A stretch of 64,000 nucleotides of DNA. It comes from Agrococcus sp. SGAir0287 (GTDB lineage Bacteria > Actinomycetota > Actinomycetes > Actinomycetales > Microbacteriaceae). Of the stretch, positions 8,227 to 15,751 are shown piece after piece. The DNA lies in the NCBI RefSeq assembly GCF_005484985.1, contig NZ_CP027942.1:744001-808000 (forward strand), given 5' to 3'. Below the pieces are notes generated by a model. The model searched no databases, had not been told where the DNA came from, and worked only from the letters and a program-made list of their open reading frames with translations. The translations under genes and the position numbers were made by a program. How positions within the stretch are numbered: position 1 is the stretch's first letter; each line of letters starts with the position of its first letter.

Positions 8227-9525
8227 ATGGCAGAGGCGCACGACGTCGTCGACCTCATCCGCACCAAGCGCGATCGCGGGGTGCTCACGACGGCCGAGAT
8301 CGACTGGCTCGTCGACGCCTACACGCGCGGCTACGTCGAGGACGCGCAGATGGCGGCCCTCGCGATGGCGATCCTGCTGAACGGCATGGAGCGGCGCGAG
8401 ATCCACGACCTCACGCAGGCGATGATCGCCTCGGGCGAGCGCATGGACTTCTCCTCGCTGCCGATGCCCACGGTCGACAAGCACTCGACGGGCGGCGTCG
8501 GGGACAAGATCACGCTGCCGCTCATGCCGCTCGTCGCGGCGTTCGGCGTGGCCGTGCCGCAGCTCTCCGGCCGCGGGCTCGGGCACACGGGCGGCACGCT
8601 CGACAAGCTCGAGTCGATCCCCGGCTGGCGCGCGGCGCTGACGAACGACGAGATGCTCGCGCAGCTCGCCGACGTCGGCGGCGTCATCTGCGCGGCCGGC
8701 TCCGGCCTCGCGCCCGCCGACAAGCGCCTCTACGCCCTGCGCGACACGACCGGCACCGTCGAGGCGATCCCGCTCATCGCGTCGTCGATCATGTCGAAGA
8801 AGATCGCGGAGGGCACGGGCGCGCTCGTGCTCGACGTGAAGTTCGGCTCGGGCGCCTTCATGCGCGAGGAGCCGCGGGCGCGCGAGCTCGCCGAGACGAT
8901 GGTGGCGCTCGGCACCGACGCCGGCGTCGACACGCGCGCGCTGCTCACGAGCATGGACGTGCCGCTGGGCCTCGCGATCGGCAACGCCAACGAGGTGCGC
9001 GAGTCGGTCGAGGTGCTCGCGGGCGGCGGCCCCGCCGACGTCGTCGAGCTCACGGTCGCGCTCGCGCGCGAGATGCTCGCCGCCGTCGGGCAGCCCGACG
9101 CCGACGTCGAGGCCGCGCTCGCCGACGGTCGGGCGATGGACCGCTGGCGGCGCTTCGTCGTCGCGCAGGGCGGCGATCCCGACGCGGACCTGCCGGTCGC
9201 GAACGAGACGCACACGGTGGTCGCCGAGGCGGACGGCGTGCTGGCACGGCAGGACGCGCTGCCGTTCGGCGTCGCGGCCTGGCGCCTCGGCGCGGGCCGA
9301 GCCCGCGCGACCGACGAGGTCGTGCACGCGGCCGGCATCGACCTGCACGTGAAGCCCGGCGACGCCGTGCGCGCCGGTCAGCCGCTCTGGACGCTCTCGG
9401 CCGACGACGCCTCCCGCTTCGACCGGGCGCTCGACGCGCTCGAGGGGGCGTGGGAGGTCGCGCCCGTCGGCACGCCCGTCGAGGCGCTGCCGATCGTGCG
9501 CGACCGCATCGTCGCCTCGTCCTGA
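8227..9525 (+). CDS. deoA: thymidine (pyrimidine-nucleoside) phosphorylase
   Basis: Phosphorolyses thymidine or uridine to base and (deoxy)ribose-1-phosphate. It has 432 residues, full length. The pyrimidine phosphorylase signature is clear (SGRGLGHTGGTLDKLES), as are KHSTGGVGDK near the phosphate site and the C-terminal swivelling domain. GAGAGGG lies 6 nt before the ATG. It follows cdd by 41 nt and takes the next step of pyrimidine salvage. The pentose-1-phosphate produced needs a mutase, which may be the one at 13186-14835. Confidence 0.95.
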   Translation: MAEAHDVVDLIRTKRDRGVLTTAEIDWLVDAYTRGYVEDAQMAALAMAILLNGMERREIHDLTQAMIASGERMDFSSLPMPTVDKHSTGGVGDKITLPLMPLVAAFGVAVPQLSGRGLGHTGGTLDKLESIPGWRAALTNDEMLAQLADVGGVICAAGSGLAPADKRLYALRDTTGTVEAIPLIASSIMSKKIAEGTGALVLDVKFGSGAFMREEPRARELAETMVALGTDAGVDTRALLTSMDVPLGLAIGNANEVRESVEVLAGGGPADVVELTVALAREMLAAVGQPDADVEAALADGRAMDRWRRFVVAQGGDPDADLPVANETHTVVAEADGVLARQDALPFGVAAWRLGAGRARATDEVVHAAGIDLHVKPGDAVRAGQPLWTLSADDASRFDRALDALEGAWEVAPVGTPVEALPIVRDRIVASS

Positions 9526-9590
9526 GGTCCACCACCGCTTCCTCCCGCGGTCGGACGCGATGTCCAGCATCCGGAGTGCAGGATGGTGCC

Positions 9591-9866
9591 ATGACTCAGC
9601 AGCAGGTCCAGGGCACGTCGAGCGCGTGGAGCATCACGAGCCTCGTCATCGGCATCGTCTCGATCTTCGCGAACTGGACGTTCCTCGCACCCATCGCCGG
9701 GCTCATCGTCGGCATCATGGCCAAGCGGCGCGAGCCGCACGCGCGGACGATCGCGAACTGGGGCATCGGCCTCAACGTCGCGATGCTCGTGCTCGGGGTC
9801 ATCCTGTGGATCGCGGTGGGCGGCTTCATCCTCGCCGCCATCGGCCTCGGGGTCGCCTCGAGCTGA
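9591..9866 (+). CDS. small two-helix membrane protein, DUF4190-like
   Basis: A 91-residue protein with two hydrophobic segments (about 14-42 and 58-88) joined by the basic loop AKRREPHARTIAN. The pattern (small residues, a SxTSLVxGIVS-like first helix, then GWGIGLN-type linker) is that of DUF4190 membrane proteins, of unknown function. CAGGAT ends 6 nt before the ATG, which suggests a leaderless or near-leaderless transcript. It converges with the nucleoside hydrolase gene, 16 bp between the stops. I cannot assign a role. Confidence 0.72.
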   Translation: MTQQQVQGTSSAWSITSLVIGIVSIFANWTFLAPIAGLIVGIMAKRREPHARTIANWGIGLNVAMLVLGVILWIAVGGFILAAIGLGVASS

Positions 9867-9882
9867 CGCCGCGCCGCCGACC

Positions 9883-10815
9883 TCACGCCAGGCGCGCGAG
9901 GGCGTCGACCACGTGCGCCCACATGCGCGGGGCGTCGAGCGCGAGCGCGACCGACGTCGTGCAGCCTGCGGGCGCGGGATGCCGCAGGTCGACGACCGTC
10001 TGCCCCGTCGTGAGCTCGCCGTGCAGCTCGACGTCGATCGGCGCGGGGCGCACCGTCATGCATCCCGGGTCGACGACGTAGGCGACGGCGCACGCGTCGT
10101 GCACGGGCGGCCAGGCGAAGCCCTGCTCGCGGTAGGTGCCGCGGAAGAAGTCGAGCAGCTCGAGCGTGAAGGAGGCCGGGCGACCCGGCACGGCGGCGAT
10201 GGCGTCGAGCACCGCCTGGTCGGCGAGCGCCTGGTGCGTGAGGTCGAGCCCGACCATGACGACGGGCCACCCGGCGTCGAGCACGATGCGCGCCGCCTCC
10301 GGGTCGATCGCCGCGTTGTACTCCGCGACCGGCGAGTGGTTGCCGCCCGCCGCCGCGCCACCCATCCACGCCACCTCGCGCACCCGGGCCGTGATGCGCG
10401 GCTCGCGGCGCACCGCGAGGGCGAGGTTCGTGAGCGCGCCGGTCGCGACGAGCGTGAGCTCGCCCGGCTCCGACGCCATCACCGTCTCCACGATGAGGTC
10501 GACCGCGTGTCGCGCGTCGAGCGCGATCGTCGGCTCGGGCAGCTCCGGGCCGTCGAGCCCGGACTCGCCGTGGTACTCCGGCGCCACGACCTGCTCGCGC
10601 ACGAGCGGCCGCTCGGCACCCGCTGCGAACGGCACGCCCGCGAGGCCCGCGATCGTGCCGACGGCGAGCGCGTTGCGCGTCACCTTCTCGAGCGTCTGGT
10701 TGCCGGCGACGGTCGTCACCGCGACGAGCTCGACCTCGCCAGACCCGGCGGCGAGCAGCATCGCGATGGCGTCGTCGTGGCCGGGGTCGCAGTCGAGGAG
10801 GATGCGGCGGGGCAC
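9883..10815 (-). CDS. inosine-uridine type nucleoside hydrolase
   Basis: Hydrolyses the N-glycosidic bond of ribonucleosides to base and ribose, 310 residues. The calcium-binding signature DCDPGHDDA is at residues 8-16, and family blocks VAVTTVAGN, TGALTNLA and GLDLTHQ are visible. It starts with GTG at 10815. A TACGCT element ends 7 nt upstream, so the mRNA is probably leaderless. It is divergent from add and gives a non-phosphorolytic route beside deoA and PNP. Confidence 0.92.
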   Translation of the reverse strand: MPRRILLDCDPGHDDAIAMLLAAGSGEVELVAVTTVAGNQTLEKVTRNALAVGTIAGLAGVPFAAGAERPLVREQVVAPEYHGESGLDGPELPEPTIALDARHAVDLIVETVMASEPGELTLVATGALTNLALAVRREPRITARVREVAWMGGAAAGGNHSPVAEYNAAIDPEAARIVLDAGWPVVMVGLDLTHQALADQAVLDAIAAVPGRPASFTLELLDFFRGTYREQGFAWPPVHDACAVAYVVDPGCMTVRPAPIDVELHGELTTGQTVVDLRHPAPAGCTTSVALALDAPRMWAHVVDALARLA

Positions 10816-10822
10816 GACCTAA

Positions 10823-10828
10823 AGCGTA
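10823..10828 (-). promoter_or_regulatory. leaderless-type -10 element for the nucleoside hydrolase
   Basis: TACGCT on the minus strand, 7 nt from the GTG start at 10815. Confidence 0.5.
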
Positions 10829-10875
10829 GGCGCGCCGCGGCGGGCATCCGGCCGCCACGCGCGCGACGCATTCCG

Positions 10876-10881
10876 TAGGAT
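10876..10881 (+). promoter_or_regulatory. putative -10 element for add
   Basis: TAGGAT, with a 26-nt stretch to the GTG at 10908 that carries the Shine-Dalgarno GGGAGGA (10897-10903). Unlike its divergent neighbour, this transcript has a leader. Confidence 0.5.
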
Positions 10882-10907
10882 CGAGGCGACGGATCTGGGA
10901 GGACGAC

Positions 10908-12011
10908 GTGGACCGCATCCTGCTCGACGGCGTGGACATCGGCGCCCTGCCGAAGGTCAGCCTGCACGACCACCTCGACGGCGGGCTGCGACCGCAGACG
11001 ATCGTCGAGATCGCCGACGAGATCGGCGTCGACCTCCCCGCGAGCGACGGCGAGTCGCTCGGCGAATGGTTCGCCGAATCGGCCGACTCCGGCTCGCTCG
11101 TCGAGTACCTGAAGACCTTCGACGTCACGACCGCCGTCATGCAGACGGAGTCGGCGCTCGTGCGCGTCGCGCGGGAGTTCGTGCTCGACCTCGCCGACGA
11201 CGGCGTCGTGCACGGCGAGATCCGCTGGGCGCCGGAGCAGCACCTCGCGCGCGGGCTCTCGCTCGACGCCGCCGTGGAGGCGGTGCAGGCGGGCCTCGAC
11301 GAGGGCGTCGCCCTCGTGCGCTCGCACGGCCGTCGCATCCAGGTCGGGCAGCTCGTCTCGGCCATGCGCCATCTCGACCGGTGGACGGAGATCGCGGAGC
11401 TCGCGCTGCGCCACCGCGACCGCGGCGTCGTGGGCTTCGACATCGCCGGCCCCGAGGACGGGTTCCCGCCGTCGCGGCACTCGGAGGCGTTCGACCTCCT
11501 CGCGCGCGCCCACATGCCCGTCACGGTGCACGCGGGGGAGGCGGCCGGCATCGAGTCGATCCGCGACGCACTCTTCGCCGGTCGCACCCTGCGCCTCGGC
11601 CACGGCGTGCGCATCGCCGAGGACCTCACGGTCGACGACCGCGGCGACGAGCTGCTCGTCGAGCTCGGCGAGACGGCCGAGTGGGTGCGCTCGCGGCAGA
11701 TCCCGCTCGAGCTGAGCCCCTCGTCGAACCTCCAGACGGGTGCCATCGCCGCGTTCGGCGACGACATCGAGGACCACCCGTTCGACATGCTCTACCAGCT
11801 CGGCTTCCGCGTCACGGTGAACACCGACAACCGCCTGCAGTCGGACACCACCCTCACGAACGAGCTCGCGCTGCTGGCCGAAACGTTCGACTACGACCTC
11901 GACGACCTCGAGCAGCTGCAGGTGAACGCCGCACGCTCGACGTTCCTGCCCGTCGAGGAGCGCGACGACCTCGTCGAGCACATCACGGACGTCTTCGACG
12001 AGCTGCGATGA
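10908..12011 (+). CDS. add: adenosine deaminase
   Basis: Deaminates adenosine and deoxyadenosine to inosine and deoxyinosine, 367 residues. The metal-binding HxH is at His20 and His22 (SLHDHLDGG). The third metal ligand and catalytic region reads VTVHAGEAAG, with later SPSSNLQTG and NTDNRLQS. GTG start with GGGAGGA 4 nt upstream. It overlaps the PTS IIA gene by 4 bp, so deaminase and PTS proteins are co-translated. Inosine formed here would go to the purine nucleoside phosphorylase or the hydrolase. Confidence 0.94.
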   Translation: MDRILLDGVDIGALPKVSLHDHLDGGLRPQTIVEIADEIGVDLPASDGESLGEWFAESADSGSLVEYLKTFDVTTAVMQTESALVRVAREFVLDLADDGVVHGEIRWAPEQHLARGLSLDAAVEAVQAGLDEGVALVRSHGRRIQVGQLVSAMRHLDRWTEIAELALRHRDRGVVGFDIAGPEDGFPPSRHSEAFDLLARAHMPVTVHAGEAAGIESIRDALFAGRTLRLGHGVRIAEDLTVDDRGDELLVELGETAEWVRSRQIPLELSPSSNLQTGAIAAFGDDIEDHPFDMLYQLGFRVTVNTDNRLQSDTTLTNELALLAETFDYDLDDLEQLQVNAARSTFLPVEERDDLVEHITDVFDELR

Positions 12012-12457
12012 CCGCAGCTCTCATCGCCGAGGCGACCTTCTCGCCCGGCGTCGCCGCCGCGTCGTGGGAGGACGCGGTGCGCGCTGCCGGCCGCGACCTC
12101 GTGCACGCGCGCGCCGTCGGCCCCGCGTACGTCGACGAGATGGTGCAGCTCATCGACGACGGCGGGCCGTGGTGCGTCGTCGCCCCCGGCGTCGCGCTGC
12201 CCCATGCGCGCCCGAGCGCGCTCGTGCGCCGCCCCGCCGCGGCGATCGTGACGCTGCTCGAGCCCGTGGCCTTCGGACATCCCCACAACGACCCCGTGCG
12301 CGTCGTCGTCGCGCTCGCGTCGATGACGCAGTCCGACCACATCCGCACGCTCGCCGACCTCGCGGTGCGCCTCGACCGCGCCGGCGTCGTCGACGCCGTG
12401 GCCGCCGCGACGACGCGGGCGGAGGCGATCGACGCGATCGAGGGACGCGCCTCGTGA
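12008..12457 (+). CDS. PTS EIIA component (ascorbate/mannitol-type fold)
   Basis: Phosphoryl carrier of a sugar phosphotransferase system, 149 residues, cytoplasmic. The motif GVALPHARP places the probable phosphorylated histidine at His66, as in UlaC/FruA-type EIIA. ATG overlaps the add stop. The IIB gene follows with another 4-bp overlap, but no membrane IIC gene is present in the operon or elsewhere in the window. The carrier may serve a IIC encoded elsewhere, or act in regulation. Sugar specificity cannot be read from the sequence. Confidence 0.82.
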   Translation: MTAALIAEATFSPGVAAASWEDAVRAAGRDLVHARAVGPAYVDEMVQLIDDGGPWCVVAPGVALPHARPSALVRRPAAAIVTLLEPVAFGHPHNDPVRVVVALASMTQSDHIRTLADLAVRLDRAGVVDAVAAATTRAEAIDAIEGRAS

Positions 12458-12729
12458 GGATCGTGACGGTGTGCGGCGCCGGCGTCGGCACGAGCGCCAT
12501 CCTCGCCACGACCGTGCGTCGTGCGCTCGCTCGGCTCGACGTCGAGGCCGAGGTCGCCGCGTCGAGCACGGACGACGTCGCACGCGACGCCGCCGACGCG
12601 CAGCTCGTGCTCACGACGCCCGAGTGGTTCACTCGCGTGCGCGCCGAGGCCGGCACGGCGCACGTCGCCGTCGTCGACCGCATCATGGACCTCGAGGCCG
12701 TCACGAGCGTGCTGGAGCGCGAGCTCTAG
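12454..12729 (+). CDS. PTS EIIB component (ascorbate/galactitol-type)
   Basis: Small EIIB protein, 91 residues. The N-terminal loop VCGAGVGTS carries the probable phosphorylated cysteine, Cys7, as in the lactose/ascorbate/galactitol EIIB group. GTG start overlaps the IIA stop. The reading frame ends in TAG just before the 130-bp repeat array, exactly where a IIC gene would be expected. The protein itself looks intact (C-terminal helix present), so loss of IIC, if it happened, did not damage IIB. Confidence 0.8.
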   Translation: MRIVTVCGAGVGTSAILATTVRRALARLDVEAEVAASSTDDVARDAADAQLVLTTPEWFTRVRAEAGTAHVAVVDRIMDLEAVTSVLEREL

Positions 12730-12743
12730 CCCGACGCCCCGAT

Positions 12744-13163
12744 ACCGCTCGGTGAGGTGCGAGCGCAGCGAGCCTCGAAGCGAGCCGCGCCAGGGGTGCT
12801 CCTTTCGAGGCTCGCTCCGCTCGCACCTCAAGGAGCGGTCGAGAGGGCTGGCTGCGATGGGATGCTCCCAGGACCGCTCGGTGAGGTGCGAGCGCAGCGA
12901 GCCTCGAAGCGAGCCGCGCCAGGGGGTGCTCCTTTCGAGGCTCGCTCCGCTCGCACCTCGAGGAGCGGTCGAGCGGGCTGGCTGCGATGGGATGCTCCCA
13001 GCACCGCTCGGTGCGGCGCGAGCGCAGCGAGCCTCGAGGCGAGCCGCTCCTGGGGGTGCTCCTTTCGAGGCTCGCTTCGCTCGCACCTCAAGGAGCGGTC
13101 GAGCGGGCCGGCTGCGATCGGATGCTCCCAGGACCGCGCGGTGAGGTGCGAGCGCAGCGAGCC
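12744..13163. repeat. tandem array of about 130-bp units with two alternating hairpins
   Basis: This fills most of the 12730-13185 gap. Units start at 12744, 12873, 13003 and 13133 (spacing 129, 130, 130); the fourth is cut after the left arm. Each full unit has a 26-bp palindrome: left arm GAGGTGCGAGCGCAGCGAGC and on (12754-12779, 12883-12908), right arm TTCGAGGCTCGCTCCGCTCG and on (12804-12829, 12934-12959, 13064-13089). A second stem GAGCGGTC/GACCGCTC (12833-12840 with 12872-12879) encloses TGGGA-TGC-TCCCA. Frames run open through it only because of its composition. It resembles actinobacterial REP-like intergenic repeats. Confidence 0.9.
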
Positions 13164-13185
13164 GCGCCGGGACGCTCGCCGCCGC

Positions 13186-14835
13186 TCAGTCGAGCAGCGG
13201 GCGCATCGCCTCCTTCAGCGCCTCGACGCGCGCCTCGGCCGCATGGATGCGCTCGTGCGGCGAGCCCTGCGTCGAGACCGCGTCGACGTACACCTTCACC
13301 TTCGGCTCCGTGCCCGACGGGCGCACCATGATGCGCGCGCCGTCGGCGAGCGTGAGCCGCAGGATGTCGCCGATCGCCCCGTGCTCGGGCAGCGCGAGGT
13401 CGTCTGCCGCCACGACGTCGCTGCCGGCGAGCTGCGCGGGCGGGTCGTCCTTCAGCCGCTGCACGATGGCGGGGATGCGGCTGCGGTCGGCGACGCGCAG
13501 GCTCACCTGGCCGCTCGCGAAGCCGCCGAACTCGGCGGCGAGCGCGATGAGCTCGTCGGCGAGCGACGAGCCGTGCGCGTGCAGCTCGTGCGCGAGCGTC
13601 AGCACGCGCAGGAGGGCCGAGATGCCGTCCTTGTCGCGCACCGTCCCCGGGTTCACGAGGTAGCCGAGCGCCTCCTCGTAGCCGTAGACGAGGTCCGGCA
13701 CCCGCGAGATCCACTTGAAGCCCGTCGCGGTCGTCGAGAAGTCGAGGCCGTGCGCCTCGGCGATGACCTGCAATCCGGGGGAGGAGACGATGGATGCGGC
13801 GAGCGCGCCCTGCCCGTGCGCGGCGCGCGCGGCGTCCCAGCCGAGCAGCAGCCCGACCTCGTTGCCAGTCAGCTGCCGCCAGCCGCCCTCGCGGTCGGGA
13901 TCGGGCACGGCGACGGAGAGCCGGTCGGCGTCGGGGTCGTTCACGAGCACGAGGTCGGCGCCGGCGGCGTCCGCCGTCGCGTACGCGAGGTCCATCGCGC
14001 CCGGTTCCTCCGGGTTCGGGAAGGCGACGGTCGGGAAGCGGCCGTCGGGCTCCGCCTGCTCCGGCACCTCGACGAGCGGCGGGAAGCCGGCCGCCTCGAC
14101 GACGGCGCGCACCGTCGCGCTGCCGACGCCGTGCATCGCCGAGTAGACGACGGTCGGCGGCTCGGTGGCCGGGGAGCCGGCGATCGCCGCCGTGGCACGC
14201 ACGTATGCGCGCTCGACGTCGTCGCCCGCCGTCGCGTACGCGCCGCGGGGGAGGGCGTCGAACGTCGTCGACGCCGCGACTGCCGCGATGCGGTCGGCGA
14301 TCGCCGCGTCGACGGGCGGCACGATCTGGCTGCCCTCGTCGGCGCCGCCGAGGTAGACCTTGTAGCCGTTGTCGCGCGGCGGGTTGTGGCTCGCCGTCAC
14401 CATGACGCCGGCGCTCGCGCCGAGGTGCCGCACGGCGAAGGCGAGCACGGGCGTCGGCAGCGCACGGGGCAGGAGCGTCGCGGCCACGCCGGCGCCCGCC
14501 ATGATCTCGGCCACGTCGCGCGCGAAGACGTCGGAGCGCGTGCGGCCGTCGAAGCCGACGACGATCGTCGGCGCGTCCTCGCGCTCGACGAGGAAGCGCG
14601 CGAACCCGGCGGTCGCCTGGCCCACGAGCACGCGGTTCATGCGGTTCGGGCCCGCGCCGATCTCGCCGCGCAGGCCGGCCGTGCCGAACTGCAGCCGACC
14701 GGAGAACGCGTCCTCGAGCGCTGCGAGCGCCTCGGCGTCGCCCGCCTCGGCGTCGGCGATGCGCTGCGCGAGCTCGTCGCGCGTGAGCGGGTCCGGGTCC
14801 TGGGCGAGCCACGCGCGCGCGGCGTCCAGGGTCAT
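13186..14835 (-). CDS. phosphohexomutase family protein (PgcA/PmmB-like; possible phosphopentomutase)
   Basis: Alpha-D-phosphohexomutase superfamily, 549 residues. Visible parts are the N-terminal GTAGLRGEIGAG, the phosphoserine loop TASHNPPRDNGYK (Ser phosphorylated), the metal loop NDPDADR and the C-terminal phosphate-binding RPSGTEPKVK. By homology it is annotated phosphomannomutase/phosphoglucomutase. Its start overlaps the PNP stop by 4 bp, so I infer it may convert ribose-1-phosphate to ribose-5-phosphate, a step otherwise missing from this salvage set. The alternative is hexose mutase activity feeding GDP-mannose synthesis (manC lies 12 kb away). Confidence 0.88.
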   Translation of the reverse strand: MTLDAARAWLAQDPDPLTRDELAQRIADAEAGDAEALAALEDAFSGRLQFGTAGLRGEIGAGPNRMNRVLVGQATAGFARFLVEREDAPTIVVGFDGRTRSDVFARDVAEIMAGAGVAATLLPRALPTPVLAFAVRHLGASAGVMVTASHNPPRDNGYKVYLGGADEGSQIVPPVDAAIADRIAAVAASTTFDALPRGAYATAGDDVERAYVRATAAIAGSPATEPPTVVYSAMHGVGSATVRAVVEAAGFPPLVEVPEQAEPDGRFPTVAFPNPEEPGAMDLAYATADAAGADLVLVNDPDADRLSVAVPDPDREGGWRQLTGNEVGLLLGWDAARAAHGQGALAASIVSSPGLQVIAEAHGLDFSTTATGFKWISRVPDLVYGYEEALGYLVNPGTVRDKDGISALLRVLTLAHELHAHGSSLADELIALAAEFGGFASGQVSLRVADRSRIPAIVQRLKDDPPAQLAGSDVVAADDLALPEHGAIGDILRLTLADGARIMVRPSGTEPKVKVYVDAVSTQGSPHERIHAAEARVEALKEAMRPLLD

Positions 14836-15665
14836 GCGCGACCCGTCGCGGCGACGACGTCGGCGAGCAGCCGCGAGATGACCGGCTCGGCCGCGCGGCC
14901 GGCCTCGATGACCTCGTCGTGGCTGAGCGGCGTCTGCTGGATGCCGGCGGCGAGGTTCGTCACGAGCGAGAAGCCCAGGACCTCCATGCCGGCCTCGCGC
15001 GCCGCGATCGCCTCGAGCGCCGTCGACATCCCCACGATGTGGCCGCCGATGGCCTTCGCCATCTGCACCTCGGCGGGCGTCTCGTAGTGGGGGCCGCGGA
15101 ACTGGCAGTACACGCCCTCGTCGAGGCTGGGATCCACCGAGCGGGCCACGTCGCGCAGGCGCCGCGAGTACAGGTCGGTGAGGTCGACGAACGTCGCGCC
15201 CTCGAGCGGCGAGTCGGCGGTGAGGTTGATGTGGTCGGAGATGAGCACGGGCTGGCCGGGCGTCCACGTCTCGCGGATCCCGCCGGCACCGTTCGTCAGC
15301 ACCATGATCGCCGCACCCGTCTGGGCGGCCGTGCGCACCGAGTGCACCACGCGGCGCACGCCGTGGCCCTCGTAGTAGTGGGTGCGCGCGCCGATGACGA
15401 GGGCGCGGCGGCCGTCGGCGAGCAGCACCGACCGGATCGTGCCGGAGTGGCCCTCGAGGGCGGGCTTCGAGAAGCCGGTGACGTCGGTGGCGTCGATCGT
15501 GTGCGTCGTCTCGCCGACGAGGTCGGCGGCCTTCGCCCATCCCGAGCCCAGGGTGAGGGCGATGTCGTGGCGGTCGACGCCCGTGATGCGGCGGATGTCG
15601 TCGGCGGCTGCGCGGGCGACCTGGATCGGGTCGGCTCCCGCGACGTCGAGGGGGTGCTGGGTCAT
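14832..15665 (-). CDS. purine nucleoside phosphorylase
   Basis: Phosphorolyses inosine and guanosine to base and ribose-1-phosphate, 277 residues, the trimeric (PNP class II/PunA-like) family. Motifs: LGSGWAKAAD (phosphate loop), RTHYYEGHG, TNGAGGI, FRGPHYETPAE and GMSTALEAIAAREAGMEVLGFS with base-binding residues. The ATG follows TATCGT by 6 nt, a leaderless arrangement. It is translated just ahead of the mutase gene. Some annotations call this family deoD. Confidence 0.93.
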   Translation of the reverse strand: MTQHPLDVAGADPIQVARAAADDIRRITGVDRHDIALTLGSGWAKAADLVGETTHTIDATDVTGFSKPALEGHSGTIRSVLLADGRRALVIGARTHYYEGHGVRRVVHSVRTAAQTGAAIMVLTNGAGGIRETWTPGQPVLISDHINLTADSPLEGATFVDLTDLYSRRLRDVARSVDPSLDEGVYCQFRGPHYETPAEVQMAKAIGGHIVGMSTALEAIAAREAGMEVLGFSLVTNLAAGIQQTPLSHDEVIEAGRAAEPVISRLLADVVAATGRA

Positions 15666-15671
15666 GCAGCC

Positions 15672-15677
15672 ACGATA
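15672..15677 (-). promoter_or_regulatory. leaderless-type -10 element for the purine nucleoside phosphorylase
   Basis: TATCGT on the minus strand, 6 nt before the ATG at 15665. Confidence 0.5.
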
Positions 15678-15751
15678 GGCGATCGACGTCCGGTGGCCGC
15701 CGCGTCGGAGCGCGGCGCGGTGTGCAGCCGGATGCTGCGAGAATCGGAGGC

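Noticed and set aside
12744-13163. Possible CRISPR array
   Set aside because: The repeats are direct copies of the whole 130-bp unit, including the intervening sequence; there are no unique spacers and no cas genes.
12757-15087. 776-residue + strand frame across the repeat array and the mutase gene
   Set aside because: Its first 130 residues are the translated tandem repeat and the rest is antisense to the mutase and PNP genes.
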